From: DATDDB01 sp035260545 | Lineage (GTDB): Bacteria; Pseudomonadota; Gammaproteobacteria; Burkholderiales; Gallionellaceae | DNA length: 17,953 nucleotides | Direction: 5' to 3' | NCBI GenBank assembly: GCA_035260545.1 | Contig: DATFUZ010000019.1 | Coordinates: 1-17,953, forward strand | Part shown: piece by piece, positions 1-6,325 of the stretch | How positions within the stretch are numbered: the first letter of the stretch is position 1 | Layout: every line of letters starts with the position of its first letter | Position numbers and translations under genes: made by a program | Notes under the pieces: model-generated | Databases searched by the model: none | Told to the model about the DNA's origin: nothing | Seen by the model: only the letters and a program-made list of their open reading frames with translations

Positions 1-75
1 TGGCTTGCCGCGGCATATTGAGTTTCTTCGTGCCGTTCTAGGACGTTATGGGGCCCGGAGTTGGCTGTTCAGGAA

Positions 76-195
76 ATCCGGCCTGCCTTCGATCGCACGT
101 GGACGCCGCAGGAAGTCAGGGTCGCGCGTTCCGCCTGTCCACGCAATTGCGCGGAAGCGGCCATCAAGCACGCGGGGGCGATCAGCGTGGAATCC
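76..195 (+). pseudogene. Relic of a siroheme nitrite/sulfite reductase (NirB-like) C-terminal region
   Basis: Frame 1 reads an approximately 40-residue stretch that resembles the siroheme/[4Fe-4S] region of NirB-type assimilatory nitrite reductases. The core is SACPRNCAEAAIKHAGAI, with the two Cys of the CxxxC cluster motif at 136-150. Family members usually read SGCPRNCAEAxxKDxGVI here. The Gly-to-Ala, Asp-to-His and Val-to-Ala differences, together with loss of similarity after about position 195, point to a decayed fragment. The frame has an in-frame stop at 19-21. No ATG precedes the fragment, and the rest of the roughly 800-residue protein is absent. It sits just beyond the 3' end of the GlcG-family gene on the opposite strand. 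It could instead derive from a related sulfite reductase. The call rests on motif recognition only. Confidence 0.5.
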
Positions 196-207
196 GCCCG
201 GAAGCCA

Positions 208-223
208 GCCGGCGTCAGCCGGC
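208..223 (-). other. Perfect hairpin over the stop codon of the GlcG-family gene
   Basis: GCCGGC occurs at 208-213 and again at 218-223. The word is self-complementary, so the two copies form a 6-bp stem with a 4-nt loop. The stop codon of the leftward gene (215-217) lies in the loop. No T-tract follows on the minus strand, so this is not a canonical intrinsic terminator. It may still slow or stabilise the 3' end of the long leftward operon. Confidence 0.35.
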
Positions 224-625
224 CTGGTCCAGCGCCTTCACGCCTGCCGCGGCTACCTGCCCGTCCTGAAAGGCGCGCACCCCGCTGATGCCCAAGCCGC
301 CGATGACGACGCCGTCGCGCAGCAGCGGCACGCCTCCTTCGGCGGGCACCACGCGAGGCAGCGCGAGGTGAATCAGGCGTCCGCTCAGCACGGCATCTTC
401 CGAGACCTTGGTCGGGCGCTGGAAGGCCGCCGCCGCATATGCCTTGGCGATGGCGGTTTCCACGCTGCCGAACTGGGTGTCGTGCGTGCGTTGGAGGTAG
501 AGCAGATGACCGCCGTCGTCCACCACCGCGATCACCACTTTCCAGTCGTTGCGCAGCGCCTCGGTTTCGGCTGCGGCGGCCACGCGCTTGGCGTCGTCCA
601 GAGTGAGGATGGACTTGCTCGCCAT
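215..625 (-). CDS. GlcG/HbpS family (DUF336) protein
   Basis: A 136-residue cytoplasmic protein of the GlcG/HbpS family, small alpha/beta proteins some of which bind haem or related cofactors. The exact function is unknown for most members. Family hallmarks are the N-terminal LTLDDAKRVAAAAE helix, VVIAVVDDGGHLLYLQR around residues 30-46, a central A-x-AKAYAAAAFQRPT segment, and the C-terminal glycine-rich GGVPLLRDGVVIGGLGISG. Length matches the family. The ATG at 623-625 lies one nucleotide after the adk stop, with a weak GGATCC ribosome site inside the adk end, so translation is probably coupled to adk. It is the last gene of the leftward operon. A GlcG-family gene behind adk is not a well-known arrangement, and no functional link to adenylate kinase can be read from the sequence. 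Family assignment is firm; the ligand is unknown. Confidence 0.85.
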   Translation of the reverse strand: MASKSILTLDDAKRVAAAAETEALRNDWKVVIAVVDDGGHLLYLQRTHDTQFGSVETAIAKAYAAAAFQRPTKVSEDAVLSGRLIHLALPRVVPAEGGVPLLRDGVVIGGLGISGVRAFQDGQVAAAGVKALDQAG

Positions 626-626
626 G

Positions 627-1283
627 TCAGGATCCCAGTCCGCGAAGGACGGCGTCGCGTATGGTCTCGACGCTGCCTACGCCGGGGACGCGAACATATT
701 TCGGCGCGCCGGGCTCTGCGCTCTTCGCCCAGCCGGAATAGTAGTCCACCAGCGCCTGGGTCTGGCTGTGATAGACATCGAGCCGCTTTTTCACGGTCTC
801 TTCCACATCATCCGGGCGTTGCACCAGATCTTCGCCAGTCACGTCGTCCTTGCCGGCGACCTTGGGCGGGTTGAAGACGATATGGTAGGTGCGGCCGGAG
901 GCGAGATGCACGCGGCGGCCGCTCATGCGCTTGATGATCTCTTCGTCCGGCACGTCGATTTCCACCACGTAATCAATGGCGACGCCGGCCTGCTTCATCG
1001 CCTCGGCCTGGGGAATGGTGCGCGGGAAGCCGTCGAACAGGAAGCCGTTGGCGCAATCGCCTTCCTTGATGCGTTCCTTCACCAGATTGATGATGATGTC
1101 GTCGGGCACCAGTTGCCCGTCATCCATCAACTTCTTTGCCGCCAGGCCCAGTGGTGTTCCCGCCTTGGCGGCGGCGCGCAGCATGTCCCCGGTCGAAATC
1201 TGGGGGATGCCGTATTTGTCCTTGATGTAATTGGCCTGGGTGCCTTTGCCTGCACCAGGTGGTCCGAGCAGTATCAGTTTCAT
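627..1283 (-). CDS. adk: Adenylate kinase
   Basis: Cytoplasmic adenylate kinase (ATP + AMP to 2 ADP), essential for nucleotide energy balance. The 218-residue length is normal for the long-LID bacterial form. The P-loop GPPGAGKGTQ is at residues 7-16. The AMP-binding segment ISTGDMLR is near residues 30-37 and DGFPRT near 84-89. The LID runs from SGRRVHLASGRTYH through VTGEDLVQRPDD. It has none of the four zinc-binding cysteines of Gram-positive enzymes, which fits a proteobacterium. The start ATG is at 1281-1283, two nucleotides past the kdsB stop. It lies between kdsB and the GlcG-family gene in the leftward operon, the usual betaproteobacterial kdsB-adk neighbourhood. Nothing odd was seen in the reading frame. 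Confidence 0.98.
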   Translation of the reverse strand: MKLILLGPPGAGKGTQANYIKDKYGIPQISTGDMLRAAAKAGTPLGLAAKKLMDDGQLVPDDIIINLVKERIKEGDCANGFLFDGFPRTIPQAEAMKQAGVAIDYVVEIDVPDEEIIKRMSGRRVHLASGRTYHIVFNPPKVAGKDDVTGEDLVQRPDDVEETVKKRLDVYHSQTQALVDYYSGWAKSAEPGAPKYVRVPGVGSVETIRDAVLRGLGS

Positions 1284-1285
1284 GG

Positions 1286-2059
1286 CTATATCCCTTGGTT
1301 GATGAGTGCTTCGAAACTCTTGCGCGCGGCAGTCAGGTCCGCTTCGGTATCCACGCCCGCGGGCGGCGCCTGGTCGCTAATGGTCACGCCGATCTTGTAT
1401 CCATGCCACAGGGCGCGCAACTGTTCGAGCGCTTCGGCCTGCTCGATCGCCGCGGGCGCGAGGCTGCCGAAGGCGCGCAAAAAGCTGACGCGATAGGCGT
1501 AGATGCCGATGTGGCGCAGCACCGGAACGCCGCCGGGCAGAGATGCCCCTTGCGCGTAGGCGTCGCGCGGCCAAGGAATGGGCGCGCGGCTGAAATACAG
1601 CGCATGTCCCGCCTTGTCCACCACGGCCTTGACGATATTGGGATTGCGCATCGCGGCCTCGTCATGTATCGGGTGACAGGCCGTGGCGATCGCGCACTCC
1701 GGATGGTCATGCAGATGCTGCGCCACGGCACGGATCAGCGCGGGCGGCATCAGCGGCTCATCGCCCTGCACGTTGACCACGATGGTGTCGTCGGCCCAGC
1801 CCTGCTGCTCCACCACTTCCGCGATGCGGTCGGTGCCGCTTTGGTGATGGGCGTGCGTGAGGCAGGCCTTGAAGCCATGCTCGTGGGCAGCGGCAAGTAC
1901 GGGGTGGTGGTCGGTGGCGATCCAGATCTGCTGCGCGCCGCTTTTTGCGGCCTGCTCGGCCACCCGGATGACCATGGGTTTGCCCGCGATGGGGAGCAGG
2001 GGCTTGCCCGGCAGCCGGGTGGAGGCGAAGCGGGCGGGGATGACGACCTGGAAATCCAT
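1286..2059 (-). CDS. kdsB: 3-deoxy-manno-octulosonate cytidylyltransferase (CMP-Kdo synthetase)
   Basis: Activates Kdo with CTP to give CMP-Kdo, the donor for the inner core of lipopolysaccharide; a cytoplasmic enzyme. The 257-residue length matches the family. Visible motifs are the N-terminal nucleotide-binding signature VIPARFASTRLPGKPL (residues 6-21), IWIATDHH near residues 47-54, SGTDRIAEV near 74-82 and VNVQGDEPLMP near 95-105, where the Asp is a conserved metal ligand. The ATG is at 2057-2059 and the Trm112-family stop is eight nucleotides upstream, so the genes are probably cotranscribed. Together with lpxK two genes upstream it forms a lipid A/Kdo group. No anomalies were seen. Confidence 0.97.
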   Translation of the reverse strand: MDFQVVIPARFASTRLPGKPLLPIAGKPMVIRVAEQAAKSGAQQIWIATDHHPVLAAAHEHGFKACLTHAHHQSGTDRIAEVVEQQGWADDTIVVNVQGDEPLMPPALIRAVAQHLHDHPECAIATACHPIHDEAAMRNPNIVKAVVDKAGHALYFSRAPIPWPRDAYAQGASLPGGVPVLRHIGIYAYRVSFLRAFGSLAPAAIEQAEALEQLRALWHGYKIGVTISDQAPPAGVDTEADLTAARKSFEALINQGI

Positions 2060-2067
2060 CGGGGCTG

Positions 2068-2253
2068 TTACAGCTTTTCTGCTTCTTCCGGCGTGAGCTT
2101 GCGCGCCTCGTCGGCGAGCATGACGGGAATGTCGTCCTTGATCGGGTAGGCAAGACGATCCGCCTTGCAGATCAGCTCATGCTCTGCCTTGTGGTAGATC
2201 AGGGGTGACTTGCACAGCGGGCAGACCAGAATTTCAAGCAGCTTGGTGTCCAT
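2068..2253 (-). CDS. Trm112-family (YcaR-like) zinc-ribbon protein
   Basis: A 61-residue protein of the Trm112/YcaR family. It opens MDTKLLEILVCPLCKSPL, with the CxxC at residues 11 and 14, and continues through ELICKADRLAYPIKDDIPVML, the most conserved stretch of bacterial members. Eukaryotic Trm112 activates methyltransferases. In proteobacteria the gene regularly sits between lpxK and kdsB, but its role is not well defined. Its first 20 nucleotides overlap the end of lpxK, a strong sign of translational coupling. Only the first CxxC and one further Cys are present, as in E. coli YcaR, so it may not bind zinc in the full four-Cys manner. Confidence 0.92.
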   Translation of the reverse strand: MDTKLLEILVCPLCKSPLIYHKAEHELICKADRLAYPIKDDIPVMLADEARKLTPEEAEKL

Positions 2254-3244
2254 ATTTGGCGATCTTTCCCAGTACGTGTTGTGCGAGCGCCGGATCCACC
2301 TGCGCGTCCACGCGCAGCACCCAGCATTTTTCAGTGGCGAATGGTGCGCATTTTACCGCATCTTTTTCCGTCATGAGTATGGCATCGGCATCTTCGATCG
2401 TAATGTCCGTCACGGTGTAGCGATGATGGTCGGGCAGCGGATGACGCACGATGGCCAGTCCCTGGCTTTCCAGGTACTTGAAGAAGCGCTCGGGATGGCC
2501 GATGCCGGCCAGTGCGTGCACGCGCATTCCGGAAAAGTTCGACGCATGAGCGATATTATGGGGATTCAGCAGATTGTGGAAATTCTCGCCGTGCAACTGC
2601 ATATCGAACTTTCCCCGGACACCGGCGCCCTGCGACTCATCGGCGCCACCGTTGACCACCACCGCGTCCACGGTTTTCAGGCGCGACAACGGTTCGCGCA
2701 AGGGACCCGCCGGAAGGAGCAGGCCGTTGCCGAAGCGGCGATGCCCGTCCACCACCGCAAGCTCCACATCGCGACGCAAGCGGTAGTGCTGCAGGCCGTC
2801 GTCGCTGATGACCACATCGCAGCCGGGGTGAGCGTTAAGCAGGGCGCGCGCCGCCGCGGGGCGGTCGCGCCCTATCCACACCGGGCAGAGTGCACGCTGG
2901 GCCATCAGCAGCGGCTCGTCGCCCACCTCTGCGGCGGAATCCAGCGCCGACACGCTGCGCGGCGCCGTGGCGCTGCCGCCATAACCGCGGCTGATGACGC
3001 CTGGATGCCAGCCCGCATCCAGCAGTTGCTGCACCAGCCAGAGGGCGAGCGGCGTCTTGCCGCTGCCGCCGACCGTGATGTTGCCGACCACAATGACCGG
3101 CACCGGCAGTTTTTCGGATCTGAATATGCCGGCGCGGTACAGCGCGCGCCGGGCCGCTGCGATCAGCCCGAACAGCAGGCTCGCCGGCAGCAGGATGAGG
3201 TGGAGGGGGGTGATGCCGTACCAGTGTCTCTCGATACGTGCCAT
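2234..3244 (-). CDS. lpxK: Tetraacyldisaccharide 4'-kinase
   Basis: Inner-membrane-associated kinase that phosphorylates the 4' position of the tetraacyldisaccharide to give lipid IVA, the sixth step of lipid A synthesis. The start chosen is the ATG at 3242-3244 (MARIERHWYG). It gives 336 residues, the family length, and has a strong AAGGAGGA ribosome site six nucleotides upstream. The open frame extends 32 codons further, but that part overlaps exbD and looks random. An N-terminal hydrophobic helix (HLILLPASLLFGLIAAARRAL) precedes the Walker A motif GNITVGGSGKT. ISRGYGG, ISDDGLQHYRL and VAVVDGHRRFGNG-type motifs of LpxK follow. The 3' end overlaps the Trm112-family gene by 20 nt. Confidence 0.97.
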   Translation of the reverse strand: MARIERHWYGITPLHLILLPASLLFGLIAAARRALYRAGIFRSEKLPVPVIVVGNITVGGSGKTPLALWLVQQLLDAGWHPGVISRGYGGSATAPRSVSALDSAAEVGDEPLLMAQRALCPVWIGRDRPAAARALLNAHPGCDVVISDDGLQHYRLRRDVELAVVDGHRRFGNGLLLPAGPLREPLSRLKTVDAVVVNGGADESQGAGVRGKFDMQLHGENFHNLLNPHNIAHASNFSGMRVHALAGIGHPERFFKYLESQGLAIVRHPLPDHHRYTVTDITIEDADAILMTEKDAVKCAPFATEKCWVLRVDAQVDPALAQHVLGKIAKYGHQAA

Positions 3245-3250
3245 CGGGCG

Positions 3251-3258
3251 TCCTCCTT
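3251..3258 (-). promoter_or_regulatory. Strong ribosome binding site that fixes the lpxK start
   Basis: The minus strand reads AAGGAGGA here, a near-perfect Shine-Dalgarno sequence six nucleotides before the ATG at 3242-3244. It supports the 336-residue LpxK over the longer open frame beginning at 3340. Confidence 0.85.
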
Positions 3259-3263
3259 GGGTT

Positions 3264-3692
3264 TTACTTGGCCGGAAGTGGTTCTTCGGTCTTGAAGGTG
3301 ATGCTGCCGATGCCTGCGTTGCGCGCGGCCTCCATGACATTGATCACCGCCTGGTGAGGGGTCCTGGCGTCCGCGGCGATGACGATCACCGGATTTTTCG
3401 CGCTGCCGGCGGCTTGGCGCAGACGGCTGGACAGGTTGTCGATGCCGGTGTAGGGCACGACCTCGGAATTGATGGCGTAGTGCTCGGTCGCGTCGACGGA
3501 AACGTTGATGAGCGTGCTGCCCTTGTCGTTCTCGGTCTTGCCGCTTGCCTGCGGCAGGTCGATCTGCAGGCCGGAATAGCGCGAATACGTGGTGGTGACC
3601 ATCAGGAAGATGAGGATTACCAGCAGCACGTCTATCATCGGGATCAGGTTGATCTCCGGTTCTTCGCGGGTCTGCCCGCGTCGGAAATTCAT
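3264..3692 (-). CDS. exbD: ExbD/TolR-type biopolymer transport protein
   Basis: Proton-channel partner of ExbB. The pair couples the proton gradient to TonB- or Tol-type work at the outer membrane. The 142-residue protein has one N-terminal transmembrane helix (about residues 17-35, EINLIPMIDVLLVILIFLMV). It carries the single essential membrane Asp (D21) in the MIDVLL motif, followed by a periplasmic domain from about residue 40. The ATG at 3690-3692 is three nucleotides after the exbB stop. No tonB gene is visible nearby, and the position before lpxK is the standard betaproteobacterial one. The partner (TonB, Tol or another system) cannot be settled from this sequence. Confidence 0.95.
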   Translation of the reverse strand: MNFRRGQTREEPEINLIPMIDVLLVILIFLMVTTTYSRYSGLQIDLPQASGKTENDKGSTLINVSVDATEHYAINSEVVPYTGIDNLSSRLRQAAGSAKNPVIVIAADARTPHQAVINVMEAARNAGIGSITFKTEEPLPAK

Positions 3693-3695
3693 CGC

Positions 3696-4301
3696 TTAAC
3701 TCCGCGAGCCGTGGACCATTTCCACCAGTTTGACCGCTTGCTGTTCCATGTCGATGACCAGGCTGTCAACCTTTGCGCGGAAATGGCGATAGGCGATCAT
3801 GCTGGGGATCGCGACGATCAGGCCGTACGCAGTGTTGTACAGGGCCACGGAAATGCCATGGGCCAGCACGGCGGGCGAATTCCCCGATGCCGTTTCCGCA
3901 CCAAAAATCTCGATCATGCCGATCACGGTGCCGAACAGGCCCAGCAGCGGGCTGACCGAGGCAATGGTGCCCAGGGTGGTGAGGAAACGCTCCAGTTGGT
4001 GCGCCACGGTCCTGCCGGATTCCTCTATGGCTTCTTTCATCACTTCCGGTGTGCTGTCGGCGTTTTTCAGGCCGGCGGCAAATACGCGGCCCAGCGGAGC
4101 GCCACTGTTAAGGCGGGCCAGCAGGGCATCGCTCGCGCCTTCCTGGCGGAACGCCTGCACGGTCTGATCCAGCAACCCTGACGGCGCGATATTCTTTCCG
4201 TAGAGGTATAGCATCCGGTCCGAAATCAGCCAGAGGGCGACGATGGATGCAAGAAGCAAGAAATAGATCGGCCAACCCGCTGCTGCGATAAATGCAATCA
4301 C
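3696..4301 (-). CDS. exbB: MotA/TolQ/ExbB family proton channel protein
   Basis: Inner-membrane subunit that forms the proton-conducting pore with ExbD. The 201-residue protein has three predicted membrane helices. The first is at about residues 5-25 (IAAAGWPIYFLLLASIVALWLI). The second lies around residues 100-135 in the conserved TIASVSPLLGLFGTVIGMIEIF segment. The third is around residues 150-172 (ISVALYNTAYGLIVAIPSMIAY). The start is GTG at 4299-4301 with a GGGGGAG ribosome site just upstream (4306-4312). It is the first gene of the leftward operon. Its promoter must lie in the AT-rich divergent gap with xseA. One weak candidate on the minus strand is TTGCCC, 17 nt, TACAGT around 4340-4370. 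Confidence 0.95.
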   Translation of the reverse strand: MIAFIAAAGWPIYFLLLASIVALWLISDRMLYLYGKNIAPSGLLDQTVQAFRQEGASDALLARLNSGAPLGRVFAAGLKNADSTPEVMKEAIEESGRTVAHQLERFLTTLGTIASVSPLLGLFGTVIGMIEIFGAETASGNSPAVLAHGISVALYNTAYGLIVAIPSMIAYRHFRAKVDSLVIDMEQQAVKLVEMVHGSRS

Positions 4302-4636
4302 TCAACTCCCCCGGAATATGCTTAAATTCTCACAAGCCGCAACTGTAACGAATCACGTTGGTTTGGGCAAGGTTATCGAACCGGAGCAAGCCCTGGCGGG
4401 AGCAAACAAGCGCCGCTACGTTGTCCACAAAATCTGTGTATAACTTTGTGAACAATCGCGCTGGAAAAGACATAACTCCGCATTTCATAAACATTTTTGA
4501 CTATTAGCCTGATTTTTGTGCGGTTGAAAAAGCTTTAAAAAACAATGTGATGCGATAATTTGTAATGTTTCTGTAACGGAAGCACCCCGCGAAGCGGCGT
4601 ATTTGCTGGCGTTGTGCATTAAAACGAAATGTCAAT
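4302..4636. other. AT-rich divergent intergenic region between exbB and xseA
   Basis: This 335-bp gap separates two divergent genes and must hold both promoters. It is clearly more AT-rich than the flanking genes, especially 4430-4580. It contains a tight group of DnaA-box-like 9-mers (entered separately) and a small CCGC-GAA-GCGG hairpin near 4587-4597. No convincing sigma-70 pair with standard spacing was found for xseA. GATAAT at about 4553 and TGTAAT at about 4562 are possible -10 elements without a good -35. There is no gene that could be supported. The opposing open frame across 4504-4761 is mostly antisense to the xseA start. Confidence 0.7.
4421..4455. promoter_or_regulatory. Cluster of three DnaA-box-like 9-mers
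   Basis: TTGTCCACA lies at 4421-4429 on the plus strand. TGTGTATAA lies at 4435-4443, whose complement TTATACACA is a consensus DnaA box. TGTGAACAA lies at 4447-4455, complement TTGTTCACA, which fits the relaxed TTNTNCACA pattern. The three boxes are 5 and 3 nt apart, and an AT-rich stretch follows immediately to the right. The arrangement resembles an origin-type or DnaA-controlled regulatory region. It could be DnaA control of exbB or xseA, a titration site, or coincidence favoured by AT-rich DNA. Confidence 0.55.
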
Positions 4637-5980
4637 ATGTCTTTAGCACTAAATTCATCCGGCAAGGGACGCATCTTCAGCGTCCGCGAACTCAATGCGG
4701 CCGCTAAATATTTGCTTGAAAACGAGTTGCCCCTGATGTGGGTGCGCGGAGAAATTTCCAATTTCGTCGCTGCTGCTTCCGGCCACTGGTATTTTTCGCT
4801 TAAGGATGAGCAGGCTCAGGTTCGCTGCGCGATGTTTCGCCACAAGAGCCAGTATCTGGACTGGAAGCCGCGCAATGGCATGCAGGTCGAGGTGCTGGCT
4901 CTGCCCACCTTGTACGAGGCGCGCGGCGACTTTCAACTGGTGCTGGAGCAGATGCGTCCTGCCGGGCAGGGTTCCCTGCACGAGGCTTTTGAGCGGCTCA
5001 AGGCTAAGCTCGAAGCCGAGGGCCTGTTTGCCCCTTCGCGGAAGCGAGATATTCCCGCCATGCCGGCCCAGATCGGCGTCGTCACTTCACCCCAGGCTGC
5101 GGCATTGCGCGACGTGCTCACTACGCTCGCGCGGCGCATGCCGTCCATCCCGGTGGTGCTCTACCCGGCGCCGGTGCAGGGGGAGGGCGCCGCGCAGAAG
5201 ATTGCCCAGGCCATCCAGACCGCCAGCGACCGCGCCGAGTGCGACGTGCTGATTGTTTGCCGCGGCGGCGGCAGCCTCGAAGATCTGTGGGCCTTCAACG
5301 AGGAAGCCGTGGCCCGGGCCATCGTCGCCAGCCGCATTCCCGTGGTCTGCGGCGTGGGCCACGAGACGGATTTCACCATAGCCGATTTTGCCGCCGATCA
5401 GCGTGCCGCGACGCCGACCGCCGCGGCCCAGTTGGCGACGCCGGATCGCGAGGATCTGATGCAGCGTCTGCGCGAGCACGCGCGGCATCTGGCGCGCGCG
5501 CACTTGCGCCGCCTGGAAACCGCCATGCAGCAGGTTGATTTTCTGCAACGGCGGCTGGTGCATCCCGCGCAGCAGATGCAGCAGCAGGCACAGCACCTGG
5601 GACACTTGCAGCAGCGGCTGCGCATGGCGCGCCCGGACCTGCCGCGCCTTGGCGCCCAGCAGACGGAATGGGCGCGGCGTTTGCGGGCGGCATTTCCCGA
5701 TCTGGGGAGGCTGGCCGTGCGCCAGGCCGAGTTGCAGCGCCGCCTGCAGGCGGCCATGGAGCGCAAGCTAGCGCATGCGGACGGCAGTCTGGCGGCGATG
5801 GGGCAGCACCTTGCGCACCTCGATCCGCAGCAGGTGCTCACGCGCGGTTACAGCCTCGTGCGCGATGCCGCGGGGCGTATCGTATCCAGCAGCGGAACTG
5901 TCGAAAAAGGCGACAGGCTGAACATTACTTTTGCCCAGGGCTGGGCAAATGCAGACGTGCGGGAGAAGGGCGGGGAGTGA
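4637..5980 (+). CDS. xseA: Exodeoxyribonuclease VII large subunit
   Basis: Large, catalytic subunit of exonuclease VII, which degrades single-stranded DNA to oligonucleotides and works with several copies of XseB in the cytoplasm. The 447 residues match the family. An N-terminal OB-fold covers about residues 10-105 (FSVRELNAAAKYLLE, then WVRGEISNF, then HWYFSLKD). The catalytic domain starts near residue 145 (IGVVTSPQAAALRD). It holds the RGGGSLEDLWAFNEE motif at 209-223 and GVGHETDFTIADF with RAATPTAAA at 239-264. A Gln/Arg-rich coiled-coil region covers about 275-400, and the C-terminal LTRGYSLV motif is near residue 400. The start ATG at 4637 fits family N-termini but has no clear Shine-Dalgarno sequence. 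The partner xseB is not in this window. Confidence 0.97.
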   Translation: MSLALNSSGKGRIFSVRELNAAAKYLLENELPLMWVRGEISNFVAAASGHWYFSLKDEQAQVRCAMFRHKSQYLDWKPRNGMQVEVLALPTLYEARGDFQLVLEQMRPAGQGSLHEAFERLKAKLEAEGLFAPSRKRDIPAMPAQIGVVTSPQAAALRDVLTTLARRMPSIPVVLYPAPVQGEGAAQKIAQAIQTASDRAECDVLIVCRGGGSLEDLWAFNEEAVARAIVASRIPVVCGVGHETDFTIADFAADQRAATPTAAAQLATPDREDLMQRLREHARHLARAHLRRLETAMQQVDFLQRRLVHPAQQMQQQAQHLGHLQQRLRMARPDLPRLGAQQTEWARRLRAAFPDLGRLAVRQAELQRRLQAAMERKLAHADGSLAAMGQHLAHLDPQQVLTRGYSLVRDAAGRIVSSSGTVEKGDRLNITFAQGWANADVREKGGE

Positions 5981-6052
5981 TCCTCCGCTTGTCCGCACGG
6001 CCCGCGCTTTCGGGGAATTCGGTTTTGCGTCAGCGGGATGGCGCATTGTCCC

Positions 6053-6082
6053 TGTACAGCCCTGCTGCCGATGGGCTATAAT
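6053..6082 (+). promoter_or_regulatory. Candidate sigma-70 promoter with perfect -10
   Basis: A perfect TATAAT lies at 6077-6082. TGTACA (4 of 6 matches to TTGACA) lies at 6053-6058, 18 nt upstream. Transcription would begin near 6088-6090, after a GC-rich discriminator (ACGCTCGC) of the kind often seen at growth-rate-controlled promoters. It is the best -10 in the window and lies about 280 nt before the otsA start, so it would produce a long leader or a separate RNA. Confidence 0.6.
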
Positions 6083-6129
6083 ACGCTCGCTCCGTTGATT
6101 CGGACTGTGTTCAAACAAGAAGGCTTGGC

Positions 6130-6204
6130 ATGGTTCCGGGAAACACCGAATGCACCTGGCTTTACTCCCGCCCGAGCGCGGGAATCTGCTCGATACATCA
6201 ATAA
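6130..6204 (+). CDS. Possible 24-residue leader peptide
   Basis: An ATG at 6130 opens a 24-codon frame ending in TAA at 6202-6204 (begins MVPGNTECTWLYSR). A GAAGG ribosome-like sequence lies about 6 nt before the ATG. Both fall in the large loop of the first stem of the candidate leader RNA. The peptide has one Trp, one Tyr and two Cys but no run of a single amino acid that would indicate classic attenuation. It has no recognised family and may not be translated. Confidence 0.2.
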   Translation: MVPGNTECTWLYSRPSAGICSIHQ

Positions 6205-6279
6205 CCAAAGGCATGCTGTAGTGGCGCCCAGGCGGCGTGCAGCAAGCAACTTTCCTTATTTGCGCCCGGCAGCGGGCTG

Positions 6280-6325
6280 AAAGCTGCTCTTGAGGGCTCC
6301 CGCCACTCGCGGGCCTGCAGCTTTT
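6280..6325 (+). terminator. Terminator-like hairpin 37 nt before the otsA start
   Basis: AAAGCTGC (6280-6287) pairs perfectly with GCAGCTTT (6317-6324). An inner CCCGC (6299-6303) pairs with GCGGG (6309-6313) around a CACTC loop, with AGG/CCT continuing the inner stem. The 3' side ends in TTTT at 6322-6325, overlapping the stem. The T-tract is short, so efficiency is uncertain. Its place between a good promoter and otsA makes attenuation possible. Confidence 0.55.

Larger units (their letters stand above)
6088..6325 (+). ncRNA. Candidate structured leader or small RNA upstream of otsA
   Basis: This stretch is bounded by a promoter-like element and a terminator-like hairpin and is rich in local stems. 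GTGTT (6107-6111) pairs with AACAC (6142-6146), extended by ATTCG (6098-6102) with CGAAT (6147-6151) across a 4-nt bulge. TCCCGC (6166-6171) pairs with GCGGGA (6178-6183). GCTG (6215-6218) pairs with CAGC (6240-6243). GCCCG (6264-6268) pairs with CGGGC (6273-6277). It does not show the hallmarks I know for 6S RNA, tmRNA, RNase P RNA or SRP RNA. It may be a stand-alone sRNA, a cis-regulatory leader for the trehalose operon, or the remains of a lost gene, since a superoxide dismutase gene is, from memory, a common neighbour of xseA in related bacteria. No family is assigned. Confidence 0.45.

Noticed and set aside
5..1496. Long plus-strand frames opposite the GlcG-family, adk and kdsB genes
   Set aside because: They are antisense shadows of genes with clear family motifs. 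Their translations are Arg/His/Ala-rich with no recognisable domains.
3245..3340. 32-codon N-terminal extension of lpxK
   Set aside because: It overlaps exbD and looks like random sequence. A strong ribosome site at 3251-3258 marks the ATG at 3242-3244.
4302..4636. Chromosomal origin of replication
   Set aside because: Three DnaA-like boxes and AT-rich DNA are suggestive, but dnaA, dnaN, rpmH and gidA/mnmG-type neighbours are absent, so only a DnaA-binding cluster is claimed.
4504..4761. 85-codon minus-strand frame at the start of xseA
   Set aside because: Half of it is antisense to the conserved OB-fold start of xseA. It has no ribosome site or known motif.
6088..6325. Assignment of the structured gap as 6S RNA, tmRNA, RNase P RNA or SRP RNA
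   Set aside because: The conserved cores of these RNAs that I can recall were not found, and the 5' and 3' ends do not form a long closing stem as in 6S RNA. It is left as unassigned.
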